Shown here: one piece after another, positions 17,371 to 25,595 of the stretch
How the letters are laid out: every line of letters begins with the position of its first letter
Numbering within the stretch: the first letter of the stretch is position 1
Source: Chthonomonadaceae bacterium
GTDB lineage: Bacteria > Armatimonadota > Chthonomonadetes > Chthonomonadales > Chthonomonadaceae
Assembly: GCA_027450145.1 (NCBI GenBank)
Contig: DAIDKH010000012.1
Span: forward strand, 1 to 64,000
DNA length: 64,000 bases
Direction: 5' to 3'
Notes under the pieces: model-generated
The model's database searches: none
Told to the model about the DNA's origin: nothing
The model's input: the letters and a program-made list of their open reading frames with translations, nothing else
Translations under genes and position numbers: made by a program

Positions 17371-17394
17371 GGGGCGGATCTGCTGAGCCGCCCC
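17371..17394 (-). terminator. GC-rich hairpin between the parvulin and wza-like genes
   Basis: Seven-base arms (ggggcgg and ccgcccc) around a 10-base loop lie 31 bases after the parvulin stop. No T-run follows on the minus strand, so it may attenuate rather than end transcription. Confidence 0.35.
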
Positions 17395-17424
17395 GAGTGA
17401 ATGCAAGAGGATACTCCCTAAAAA

Positions 17425-18558
17425 CTAGTTAGAGTCCTGCTGCACCGGCGGTGCGGGCAAGTTCTTCTGCAGGTTGTTAACGAGTTTTGCCTGCTTCTGA
17501 AGCTCTTCATTGAACTGGCCAATGATCATGTTCTCACGCTGCCGCAACGCCGTTGTACGCTGGTCGTGAGTAAGTTCATTGCCTAACTTGGTAACCAGGA
17601 TGAGGTGATAGCCGTAATGGGACCGTACTGGTTCACTCACAACGCCTTTTTTAAGTGCAAACACGGCTTTGTCGAATGAGGGCGTCATCATACCACGCAT
17701 GAACACCCCAAGGTCACCGCCCTGAGTTTTGGTTGAGTCTGTCCCATATTTGGCAGCCGCAGCGGCAAATGTCATCTTGCCTGATACGATTTCTTGACGA
17801 ATGGCCTTAATCTTGGTAAGTGCTTCAGCATCCTTTTGCTTGGCCGCTGCGGTAGGATTGGGGCCCAGGGGCGCAGCCGGAATAAGGATGTGGCTTGCTT
17901 GCAGGAAGTCGGAATCACCAATTGGGTGACCCTGCAGCTGTGCGATATGCTGGTCCAACAGGGCAGTTAGCTCAGCAACCGGCTTGAACAGGCTCTCTAA
18001 TTTAGCCTCGCTGAGGTGTCGTTGAGCAAGGAACTGTTCGTTGGTTACGCCTGGCGGGATTTGTCCGCCCTTTCGCATGGCGGCTAACCTTTCGGAAACA
18101 ATTTCCTGGACCTGCGCAGGAGTGATGGTGATGTTGGCCTTCTGCGCGGCTGTCTTAACCATATCGCGCTCGAGTAGCGACTCGAGTACCTCGCTCATTG
18201 CAGGTGGCGGGTTGCTGCGAAGCTGCTGAAATGCCTCGTCTTTTGTAATTGTTACGGTGCCCGTAGCATTCGGAGCCAGTAGTTGACCTGACACGTAAGG
18301 GCCGACGGTTTGGGATATAAATGCATCGAACTCGGATGGGTTCGTTCGCTGAATATATGCAAATAGATCATCCCATGTAACTTTGGTATCGTAAACGGAA
18401 CCAACGACGTCCGTGCCAGATGGCGGTGCCACTTTTGTGGGCGAAGTAACGGCTGTACCTGGCGCCGTTGGGGGTGCGGCATTCTGCGCGGCGGCCACCA
18501 ACGGCAAACTGAGGCACACTACTGCAGCAGTTAGGGCTGGCAGCGGGAACCTTTTCAT
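17425..18558 (-). CDS. Periplasmic parvulin-type peptidyl-prolyl isomerase (PpiC/SurA-like)
   Basis: Predicted periplasmic folding factor of 377 residues. Residues 1-24 are a signal peptide ending near VAAAQ. A helical SurA-N-like chaperone region follows (about 50-210), then a parvulin domain beginning ASHILIP and containing KYGTDSTKTQGGDLGVF and SHYGYHLILV, the family core motifs. The C-terminus is charged and Gln-rich. The upstream acuC gene ends 57 bases away on the same strand, and the wza-like gene follows after 143 bases. A role in folding of outer-membrane or export proteins is inferred from family and position. Confidence 0.9.
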   Translation of the reverse strand: MKRFPLPALTAAVVCLSLPLVAAAQNAAPPTAPGTAVTSPTKVAPPSGTDVVGSVYDTKVTWDDLFAYIQRTNPSEFDAFISQTVGPYVSGQLLAPNATGTVTITKDEAFQQLRSNPPPAMSEVLESLLERDMVKTAAQKANITITPAQVQEIVSERLAAMRKGGQIPPGVTNEQFLAQRHLSEAKLESLFKPVAELTALLDQHIAQLQGHPIGDSDFLQASHILIPAAPLGPNPTAAAKQKDAEALTKIKAIRQEIVSGKMTFAAAAAKYGTDSTKTQGGDLGVFMRGMMTPSFDKAVFALKKGVVSEPVRSHYGYHLILVTKLGNELTHDQRTTALRQRENMIIGQFNEELQKQAKLVNNLQKNLPAPPVQQDSN

Positions 18559-18615
18559 CTAGGCAATGCTCCTTTCGGATGGCTATAACGACCATCACTT
18601 TGCACGTGGCTAACC

Positions 18616-19755
18616 CTATGACATTCGATTTTGGGAGCCACGACCAATATGGTAGTAATCTTTAAGATCCTGTTGAAGTTCTGATGAGAATGCATCGGTT
18701 CGAGCGGCTGCATACTCAAAATCCCGCACGTTGGGGTGATATTCTTCTGCATCCAACAAGCAGGTATCATACTTAAGAAAGGCACTGTTGCTCGGCACGG
18801 CATTTTCCAGTCTGGTTCCCGCTACCAATGCGGTTGCCAGTGTCCACATACGCGTTACCGTTGCAAGATTGTACCCTCCACCGCCCAACACCACTAATGG
18901 TTTGCCTTGGTTGATTGTATCTTGCACGGCTTTCAGCCATCCCTGGGCTGAAAGCATAAGGTGCGCAAGCGGATCGTGGGCATGTGCATCAGCGCCCATT
19001 TGTAGAACAATCACCTCTGGATTATAGTCACGAAGTATTGGTACTGCCGCTAATCGCCACGCCTTTAGCCAAATCTCATCATTCGCGTTTGCTGCAATGT
19101 TAATGTTTACACTAGCACCCTCTCCTTCGCCAGCGCCAATTTCAGACGATGACCCTGTACCGGGATAGAGAGTTCGTCCATTTTCATGAATGGACAGAGT
19201 TAATACAGAAGGATCAGAATAAAAAAGTTCCTGCACACCATCACCGTGATGAACATCAATATCAACGTATGCGATTCGTCGGTATTTTCGCTGCAGACGG
19301 TGGATAGCGGCCGCACAATCATTCAGGACGCAGAAACCGGCGGCTCTGCCTGCATGAGCATGGTGTAATCCACCCGATATATTCACTGCCGCTGGTTCTC
19401 CATCAATTACCGCCTGGGCCGCATCCAAGGAAGCGCCTGTATAGAGCAATGAAGCCGAATATATCCCTTCGAATAGGGGATTATCCGTCGTCATGAGGCC
19501 ATATTTACGCACATCTAGCCGTGCCTGTCCACTCTCACAGGTCTGCAGGGCGGCGAGGAAATCTGGTGTGTGAATGCCCTTCAACTCATCCTCAGCTGCT
19601 GGATTTGGTGCGCAAAGGGATAACGAGCGACCGAACAAGCCATAGTCCGTTAGCAGGTCCTTCACCATTCTAAGCCGCTCTGGCTTCATAGGGTGTGAGG
19701 GACCCATATTGTACTGAAGCATTTGGTCGGTGTAAAAGAACGGGATGGCGCTCAT
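18616..19755 (-). CDS. acuC: AcuC-type histone-deacetylase-family protein
   Basis: Zn-dependent deacetylase of 379 residues, a normal AcuC length. The family signatures are present: SGGLHHAHAG with the paired catalytic histidines, VDIDVHHGDGVQELF with two zinc ligands, QMGADAHAHDPLA with the third, and the closing GGGGYN. Bacillus AcuC deacetylates acetyl-CoA synthetase. No acuA, acuB or acsA is nearby, so the target here is unknown. A 7-bp inverted repeat (19770-19791) sits just upstream of its start. A longer hairpin follows the upstream apt gene, so acuC may be transcribed on its own. Confidence 0.9.
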   Translation of the reverse strand: MSAIPFFYTDQMLQYNMGPSHPMKPERLRMVKDLLTDYGLFGRSLSLCAPNPAAEDELKGIHTPDFLAALQTCESGQARLDVRKYGLMTTDNPLFEGIYSASLLYTGASLDAAQAVIDGEPAAVNISGGLHHAHAGRAAGFCVLNDCAAAIHRLQRKYRRIAYVDIDVHHGDGVQELFYSDPSVLTLSIHENGRTLYPGTGSSSEIGAGEGEGASVNINIAANANDEIWLKAWRLAAVPILRDYNPEVIVLQMGADAHAHDPLAHLMLSAQGWLKAVQDTINQGKPLVVLGGGGYNLATVTRMWTLATALVAGTRLENAVPSNSAFLKYDTCLLDAEEYHPNVRDFEYAAARTDAFSSELQQDLKDYYHIGRGSQNRMS

Positions 19756-19769
19756 GGCATATCATCTCG

Positions 19770-19791
19770 CATACCCGTATTAGTGGGTATG
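19770..19791. promoter_or_regulatory. Inverted repeat just upstream of acuC
   Basis: Arms cataccc (19770-19776) and gggtatg (19785-19791) flank an 8-base loop, ending 15 bases before the acuC ATG. It could be an operator or could occlude the weak ribosome site. Confidence 0.3.
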
Positions 19792-19953
19792 GTAAGGCGG
19801 CTAGACCCTGAGAAGCGAATACCCTGAAAATCGATGTACATTCTGCCGATATTTAAAACGCGGAATTGAATAGGTTGTGTGTGCACAAAAAAGAGTATAC
19901 CGGCAAAATTAAATAGAGCGTGAGAGTCCAGGTGAATTTCACCAGGATAAACT

Positions 19954-19995
19954 AATGCGGTGCTGCTACCAAATACAATTTAGCGGCACCGCATT
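19954..19995 (-). terminator. 15-bp stem-loop after apt
   Basis: Arms 19954-19968 and 19981-19995 pair over 15 positions with a single non-Watson-Crick position and a 12-base loop. It begins 27 bases after the apt stop. Only a weak T-rich stretch (TTTAT) follows on the minus strand. A shorter perfect palindrome (GGTGAATTTCACC, 19931-19943) lies next to it. Confidence 0.45.
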
Positions 19996-20021
19996 AATTC
20001 CCACTTCGGTTGCGTTAATGA

Positions 20022-20546
20022 TTAATCGTAGTGTAACAGCGAGCACAACGGATACTTTTCGAGTGCCTTTCGCCCTTCCAGAAAGTCCAACTCCGCCAAA
20101 AAGCAGAATCCCGCCACAACTCCATGGGCGCGTTCGACCAGTCTAGCTGCCGCCGCTGCGGTACCACCCGTGGCCAGCAGGTCGTCGACAATAAGTATGC
20201 GCATTCCGGGTTCGATTGCATCATTATGCATCTCTACCGTATTGGTGCCGTACTCCAAGGCGTACTCTTCTGTAATTCTGTTTCCAGGTAATTTCCCCAG
20301 TTTGCGCAACGGAACAAAGCCAGTGTTCAGCTCAAGCGCGATCGGTGCCCCAAAAAGGAAGCCCCTTGCTTCAATGCCTACCACCAGGTCTACCTTGCTG
20401 GTTCGCCCAAATTCTGCCATCTTCTCTATAACCTCTTTGAAGGCGGCATAGTTTTGTACTACGGGAGTAATGTCTTTGAAAAGGATTCCAGGTTTTGGGA
20501 AATCAGGAATATCCCGTACTAGGCTCTCGGCCAGCAGTTTTGTCAT
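20022..20546 (-). CDS. apt: Adenine phosphoribosyltransferase
   Basis: Makes AMP from adenine and PRPP. The 174-residue length is standard. The start reads IPDFPKPGILFKDITP, the APT signature; the PRPP-binding motif is ILIVDDLLATGGT (about residues 117-129). VGIEARGFLFG is the adenine-side loop. The gene lies 56 bases after mtnA, so adenine released by MtnP in the same operon can be recaptured directly. Start ATG 20546 has GAGGAG upstream. Confidence 0.97.
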   Translation of the reverse strand: MTKLLAESLVRDIPDFPKPGILFKDITPVVQNYAAFKEVIEKMAEFGRTSKVDLVVGIEARGFLFGAPIALELNTGFVPLRKLGKLPGNRITEEYALEYGTNTVEMHNDAIEPGMRILIVDDLLATGGTAAAAARLVERAHGVVAGFCFLAELDFLEGRKALEKYPLCSLLHYD

Positions 20547-20602
20547 CGTATCATCTCCTCTATTCGTATTAGCGTTGGGAAAACCACATTGCGACCAACA
20601 CG

Positions 20603-21661
20603 TTACTGGTTTTCGTTCTGCAGATTGGCGATGCTCGTGGAAAATGGTGGTTTTAGGACACCGCGTTCAGTGATAATTGCGGTTACCAGTTCCGCCGGCG
20701 TTACGTCAAACGCTGGATTCCACGCAGTAAGGTTCGATGGTCCAAGAGCGATGTCATCAAGGTGGGTCACTTCCGCGGGATCCCGTTGTTCAATGGGAAT
20801 CGCAGCACCTGTGGCAAGATTGAAATCGAATGTAGAAACTGGGGCGGCAACGTAAAACGGCACGTTGTGATGCCGTGCAATTACTGCTAGGCCGTAGGTG
20901 CCGATCTTATTTGCTGTGTCACCATTCGCCGCAATACGGTCCGCACCCACTATCACGCAATCAATAACACTGGTGTTCATAAGCGCCGCGCTCATGTTAT
21001 CTGTGATCACAGTAACGGGTATTCCGCTCTCCATGAGCTCCCAAGCAGTCAGTTTCATTCCTTGCAACCGCGGCCTTGTTTCATCGGCAAATACCGTGAC
21101 ATTCTTACCGCTTTCGACTGCTGCCCTTATTACGCCAAGTGCGGTACCGTACCCTGCAGTAGCTAAAGCACCAGCATTGCAATGAGTAATAACTCTGCAG
21201 GAGTCCGGCAAAAGTGCGGCTCCATACTGTCCCATAGTGCGGTTAATCTGAATGTCCTCATTGAGCATCCGAAGTGCTTCATCAATGAGTAGCTGCTTAA
21301 TCTCTGTGACCTCAGGCAGCGTTCGGGCGAGACACATAAGCCTATTAACTGCCCAGCTAAGGTTCACGGCGGTTGGTCGTGCATTACACAAGCCATCCGC
21401 GGCAATTTGCAACTTGTCGAGAAATGCCTCCCTGCCGGGCGCAATAGCGCTACGACCCGCCAATGCTAATCCAAGAGCAGCCGTGCATCCGATGGCAGGC
21501 GCGCCTCGCACGATCATTGTTTTAATGGCGTCAGCTGCATCGCGCCAGTTATCAATTTCAACCCAGTTCACGCTATGAGGCAGCCTAGTCTGGTCAAGCA
21601 GGCGAATGCGGCCATTGACCCACGCTATCGGTTCAATGTCGGAGTTCAGATTTGAAGTCAA
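20603..21661 (-). CDS. mtnA: S-methyl-5-thioribose-1-phosphate isomerase
   Basis: Isomerises 5-methylthioribose-1-phosphate to 5-methylthioribulose-1-phosphate in methionine salvage. The 352 residues include MIVRGAPAIGCTAALG, the catalytic cysteine loop ITHCNAGALATAGYGTALG and the catalytic aspartate segment IVGADRIAANGDTANKIGTYG. It belongs to the eIF2B-like fold. The start is a TTG at 21661 that overlaps the TGA of mtnP as TTGA. None of the later salvage genes (mtnB, mtnC, mtnD, mtnK) is in this window. Confidence 0.96.
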   Translation of the reverse strand: MTSNLNSDIEPIAWVNGRIRLLDQTRLPHSVNWVEIDNWRDAADAIKTMIVRGAPAIGCTAALGLALAGRSAIAPGREAFLDKLQIAADGLCNARPTAVNLSWAVNRLMCLARTLPEVTEIKQLLIDEALRMLNEDIQINRTMGQYGAALLPDSCRVITHCNAGALATAGYGTALGVIRAAVESGKNVTVFADETRPRLQGMKLTAWELMESGIPVTVITDNMSAALMNTSVIDCVIVGADRIAANGDTANKIGTYGLAVIARHHNVPFYVAAPVSTFDFNLATGAAIPIEQRDPAEVTHLDDIALGPSNLTAWNPAFDVTPAELVTAIITERGVLKPPFSTSIANLQNENQ

Positions 21662-22473
21662 GCCTGCACCCTTGCGAAATCAAGTGCGTGATGGCACGGG
21701 CTCTCAAGATCAAGCGGTATGGTTCGAATGAGCTCGGAAACGACAGATTTAACCCGAGAAGCGTTTTGCAAGAACACCCTGTAGACCTCTTCCTGAGTAA
21801 CCGGTGCGATGTGCTCTTCAGCTACCAGGCCACAGTCGTAGTCGGTAATCAAGGCGATGTTCACCACAGCGATATTCTGCTCGAGAGCAAGATAGGCCTC
21901 TGGATACTGCGTCATGTTAATGACTTCCCAACCTGCACGAGTAAACCACTGACTCTCTGCGCGAGTAGAGAAGCGAGGACCCTGTATGACGACGACAGTG
22001 CCCTTTTCATGCACGTTGATTCCCTGGCCCTTAATCGCTTGAATCGCCAATTCACGCAGGTGTGGGCAATACGGTTCTGCACTAGAAACGTGGTAAACCT
22101 CAGGACCGTCATAAAACGAGTCTTTGCGTCCCGTAGTGCGATCGACATATTGATCACAAACCACAAAATCCCCGGGTTTTACATGGCGCTGCAAACTGCC
22201 GGCAGCACACGGGCTGATGAGGTAGCGTACGCCAAGCTGCTTCATTGCAGCGACATTCGCACGGTAGTTAATTCCGTGAGGCGGAATAGTATGATGACGG
22301 CCATGCCGCGGTAGGAATGCAACTCGCTTTCCATGCGCCTCTGCAAGAAATACCGAGTCACTGGGAGCGCCGTACGGTGTCTCGACCTTTACTTCCTGAA
22401 CGTTTTCAAACAGGCTGTAAAAGCCACTTCCACCAAAAACTCCGATGTCTGCCTTAATAGTTTGATCTGTCAC
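21658..22473 (-). CDS. mtnP: S-methyl-5'-thioadenosine phosphorylase
   Basis: Cleaves 5'-methylthioadenosine with phosphate to adenine and 5-methylthioribose-1-phosphate. The 271 residues show the nucleoside phosphorylase II pattern: GVFGGSGFY at the N-terminus, LPRHGRHHTIPPHGINYRAN for phosphate binding (written here as RHGRHHTIPPHGINYRAN), and MTQYPEAYLA near the base-binding site. Start is GTG 22473 with GGAG 8 bases upstream. It heads the mtnP-mtnA-apt operon; the GTG also overlaps the stop of a possible 24-codon leader frame. Confidence 0.95.
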   Translation of the reverse strand: MTDQTIKADIGVFGGSGFYSLFENVQEVKVETPYGAPSDSVFLAEAHGKRVAFLPRHGRHHTIPPHGINYRANVAAMKQLGVRYLISPCAAGSLQRHVKPGDFVVCDQYVDRTTGRKDSFYDGPEVYHVSSAEPYCPHLRELAIQAIKGQGINVHEKGTVVVIQGPRFSTRAESQWFTRAGWEVINMTQYPEAYLALEQNIAVVNIALITDYDCGLVAEEHIAPVTQEEVYRVFLQNASRVKSVVSELIRTIPLDLESPCHHALDFARVQA

Positions 22474-22544
22474 GTCAGATTCTCCAGACTTCCTTGAAAG
22501 GTACCTTGTAAACTCTTCCTCAAGCCTAATTGTACCCGCAGCAT
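22470..22544 (-). CDS. Possible 24-residue leader peptide upstream of mtnP
   Basis: ATG 22544 opens a 24-codon frame that ends in a TGA overlapping the GTG start of mtnP (GTGA). An AGGAGG lies 11 bases before the ATG, somewhat far. The peptide (MLRVQLGLRKSL...) resembles nothing I know. It could couple translation to mtnP or be a chance frame; the good ribosome site of mtnP itself makes coupling unnecessary. Confidence 0.25.
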   Translation of the reverse strand: MLRVQLGLRKSLQGTFQGSLENLT

Positions 22545-22903
22545 CGCGAATCCGTCCTCCTATGTCATTCTATATCGGTTTGAAACCGCGAATTAGTAGC
22601 TCTGCTATTTTATTATCTTGCTACCAAATTAGCTTGCGCAGGGAATGTATAGAGTATGGCGGAATACGAAATGTCAGAGCAAAGAACTAGGTCTAATGGT
22701 TGTGCGCATGCTGCGTTCGATCGGACGGTGGAATATCGCGCAAATAGGTCACAGTTGTGTGGATTTGAGGGGTTGAGGGCATGCATCCCCCAATGCGTCC
22801 TTCATGAAGACGATTAGTGGTCCTTCCGCATCGGGGAGAATTGGACATCGCAAGTAGGGCCAATGGGATGCTGCACCGCTGACGCGGTACAGCATCGAGC
22901 AGA
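22474..22903. other. 430-bp intergenic region between the DUF1015 gene and mtnP
   Basis: Contains the leader frame described above, an AT-rich stretch near 22590-22640 that may hold the mtnP promoter without clear -35/-10 boxes, and the hairpin at 22867-22896. A 72-codon minus-strand frame (22693-22911) has no family resemblance and I do not call it a gene. Confidence 0.5.
22867..22896 (-). terminator. Stem-loop after the DUF1015 gene
   Basis: Thirteen-position stem (22867-22879 with 22884-22896) closed by a 4-base loop, 8 bases after the stop. In the minus-strand RNA all positions pair, one as G-U. No U-run follows. Confidence 0.5.
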
Positions 22904-24226
22904 TTACCCAAGTGATCGGACGATTAGTCCGCTGTATAGTTTGGGATAGAAAAACGTAGACTTCTGAGGCATCTTGTCACCCGCAGAAGCAACATCTCTG
23001 ATATCTTTAACCGATGGCGTTTGCAGGATGCAGGCCACGTCTATGTCGCCCGAGATAATCAACTGTAACGCCTCTGCTGCGTCGCGTGTGTACGATATGT
23101 CCGGGGTGGTGGCCATATCTGCCCATTTAAGACCAAAGGCAGGTTCTAGCACCAGTAACTGAAGTATTGTCACATCAAGCTCGGCCCAAGCTCGGCTATG
23201 TTGAGCGGCCTCTGGCATCGACTTAATCCCATTTGCTTTGAGCGTCAAGCATAGCGCATTCTCTTTAGTGAGGATGGTAAATTTCTGGTCGTCACTTCGA
23301 GGTTGAGAGATCCAGGCAAGAGCCTCGGTGTGTCCTCTCTCCTCTATTACAAAGCAATCTGATAACACAGCACGAAGTCCCGCTAGTCTCTCACGGCTAA
23401 CGTTCTTAACAAGCCGATGTGTAGGAAGGACCACGAGACCGGGATCCTCGAAGGCGCTAAGACCTATCATGATGCTGTCATAGTCTTGCTGATCGCGCGG
23501 ATCGCCTTCCTCTGCTCTACGCTCAGCCTGGTAATTTAAAGCGGTCTCATAGCGATGATGTCCATCTGCAATCCATATTCGGTGGCCTTCAAAGAACTCA
23601 CTTATCTTGGAAACAATATCCGGGCTGTTATGTCGGTAAACCGTGTGGTGCTCGGTGTGAACCGCACCTGGCCCCGAGTAATCTGTATCCAATATGCATG
23701 TAGCATCTTCGCGTGCGCTGGCAAGCAGTGATGTAAGTACACAAGAACTATCCTCATACAGCCCGTAAATTGGCTCCGGGTTGGCGTGCGTAGCCCGCAT
23801 GAGATTTAATCGATCTGTCTTGGCTTTTGAGAGGGTCTCCTCGTGTGGTAACACAACACCGCTATTGTAATTCTCTAACTTAAGAGCTGTAAGCAGCGTA
23901 GTTCGCGAAACAGAAACGGAACTATCTAAGGGGTGAGGAAAGGTCTGAATATACTCGTAGAAGGCTGGCTCGACATCGCTCATTATGTGGTTGTGCGCAC
24001 GCATATCATGTAGATATGCCGCTGCGCGAAGGTATCTGTTATCGCCAGGCAAGTCGTGCGGCGTCTCACGATTTAGTATTAAGCGGACAATATTAAAGAC
24101 ACTTCGCGTGTAAAGTTCGTCCTGGTCAGCAGGGGAAAGAACATCATACGGTGGAGCAATGGCGTCTTGCAACGGTACCAAATCGGTGTTGAAATAGAGA
24201 CCTTTAAACGGTCGAACAGTAGCCAT
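22904..24226 (-). CDS. DUF1015 family protein
   Basis: Predicted cytoplasmic protein of about 440 residues belonging to the DUF1015 family, whose members often sit near serine or sugar metabolism genes but have no proven activity. The opening RPFKGLYFN...APPYDVLSPAD is typical, as is WIADGHHRYETALNY (residues about 215-230) and the preceding H-rich stretch. I place the start at ATG 24226 (MATVRPF...), where the family normally begins; the frame is open to 24334 with a non-matching extension. No obvious operon partner. Confidence 0.8.
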   Translation of the reverse strand: MATVRPFKGLYFNTDLVPLQDAIAPPYDVLSPADQDELYTRSVFNIVRLILNRETPHDLPGDNRYLRAAAYLHDMRAHNHIMSDVEPAFYEYIQTFPHPLDSSVSVSRTTLLTALKLENYNSGVVLPHEETLSKAKTDRLNLMRATHANPEPIYGLYEDSSCVLTSLLASAREDATCILDTDYSGPGAVHTEHHTVYRHNSPDIVSKISEFFEGHRIWIADGHHRYETALNYQAERRAEEGDPRDQQDYDSIMIGLSAFEDPGLVVLPTHRLVKNVSRERLAGLRAVLSDCFVIEERGHTEALAWISQPRSDDQKFTILTKENALCLTLKANGIKSMPEAAQHSRAWAELDVTILQLLVLEPAFGLKWADMATTPDISYTRDAAEALQLIISGDIDVACILQTPSVKDIRDVASAGDKMPQKSTFFYPKLYSGLIVRSLG

Positions 24227-24383
24227 CAGAAATCTAGATCCTTTCGTGCCAGCGGCGCATTGCACTTGATTACTTAGGATATTGTACCTTGTGAAATCAG
24301 TGCCTAATCGATTGGTCAAATTGGGTAGTTGCAAATCACTTGCTGATATGAAAATCGGACCTGAGGTAGACCGTAGGTCGAGT

Positions 24384-25595
24384 CTATCGGGGTTGATCCG
24401 GTAGTTCCAACCGTTTCATGTTCCGAATCACGCTGAAATCTGGTATTGCCAGCACCTTAAGCTTGACCGCGTGCCTTTTGCCATTACGGGAATACACGAT
24501 TGGTACTACTTGCCCAGCAAGCAATTGTTGGGAGGCGTTTCGCACGTCTTGCGGGCGCTCAACCGCCACGTTATCAAGCATAAGAATGCGATCACCAGGA
24601 CGAATACCGGCCTTGTAGGCTGATCCGCCAACGAAGACTGCTTTTACAATTGCTTTGAGATGGTCGTGCGAAAGAAACAGCCCAAACCAGCCTGGCGCAG
24701 GGAGCATTGTGGATGTTCCTTTGCGAAGCTGGATGACGGCAGCCTCCACCAATGGTGCGGGGAGAGCAAAGCCAGTCATCGAGCCGGCAAGCAATGGAGG
24801 TAGGGCAGGAAGTGGATGATGCGCATCACCTCGTACATCCCACGGCGCCGGCGGTGACCAGCTTGAAACACCCACCAGCATTCCTACCACTCGTCCATGA
24901 GCATCGATAAGCGGGCTGCCGCTACTACCGGCGCCCACGTTGCCTTGAAACTGGAGAAGATGGTGATAATGCCACCGTCCATCTGTGGATCGAGCGGAAC
25001 GCCCATTGGATGCAATGATACCAAGAGTTGCAGAGTTTGGGAAGCCGCCTTGCTCGCCGATTGAGATAACAAGTGAACCTGAGCGAGGGGGAGCATCTTG
25101 GGAGAATAGTAAGCCAGGTATTGGAAACAGCGGGTGAATGCGCAATAGCGCTACGTTATCCCTTACGTTGTAGGCCACGGAACTGGCTTTAAGTTGCCAT
25201 CCGTTGGCGAGTACGATGTAGGGATTAGCAACTCCCTGTACGACTTCTGCAGTTGTTACAACGTATCCGTCATCAATGAAAAACCCACTTCCAATGGTAG
25301 GAACGGGGTGAAAGAGCTGTTTGCCCCGCGAGGCAACCGACGAGAGAGCCCTGCCGCGAATGGAGACCACGTAAGGATCTACATGGGCGACTAATGTCTG
25401 CAGCTCATTGCTTAGTGCAACCATTGTAGGGCAGGAAAGGACAGTTTGCATTTTGATCGCATCCTGCCCTCGTTCACGATCTGCCGAGTTGGACCGAGCG
25501 TCATTTGTAGACGGCGGTGTCGCAGGAACTGCGATTGCTGCAACCGGAACACAAAGTATGAGAGCACTTACGAACGATGCCAGTAACCCACGCAT
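24384..25595 (-). CDS. HtrA/DegP-like protein with PDZ domain; catalytic His replaced by Glu
   Basis: Exported trypsin-like protein of 403 residues: signal peptide (1-22), chymotrypsin-fold domain (about 65-270) and one PDZ domain (about 305-395, with AGIRPGDRILMLDN). In the usual GYVVTNNHVV block this protein has GYVVTTAEVV, so Glu117 (codon GAA) stands where the catalytic His should be. Asp146 (RDNVALL) and the nucleophile Ser225 (GSSGSPL) are present. Classical proteolysis is therefore doubtful; a chaperone or sensor role is possible. Its ATG overlaps the anti-sigma gene stop (TAATG), placing it in the ECF sigma operon like RpoE-controlled degP genes. Confidence 0.85.
   Translation of the reverse strand: MRGLLASFVSALILCVPVAAIAVPATPPSTNDARSNSADRERGQDAIKMQTVLSCPTMVALSNELQTLVAHVDPYVVSIRGRALSSVASRGKQLFHPVPTIGSGFFIDDGYVVTTAEVVQGVANPYIVLANGWQLKASSVAYNVRDNVALLRIHPLFPIPGLLFSQDAPPRSGSLVISIGEQGGFPNSATLGIIASNGRSARSTDGRWHYHHLLQFQGNVGAGSSGSPLIDAHGRVVGMLVGVSSWSPPAPWDVRGDAHHPLPALPPLLAGSMTGFALPAPLVEAAVIQLRKGTSTMLPAPGWFGLFLSHDHLKAIVKAVFVGGSAYKAGIRPGDRILMLDNVAVERPQDVRNASQQLLAGQVVPIVYSRNGKRHAVKLKVLAIPDFSVIRNMKRLELPDQPR

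Noticed and set aside
22693-22911. 72-codon minus-strand frame after the DUF1015 gene
   Set aside because: Overlaps the DUF1015 stop and a hairpin, has no ribosome site and no recognisable features.
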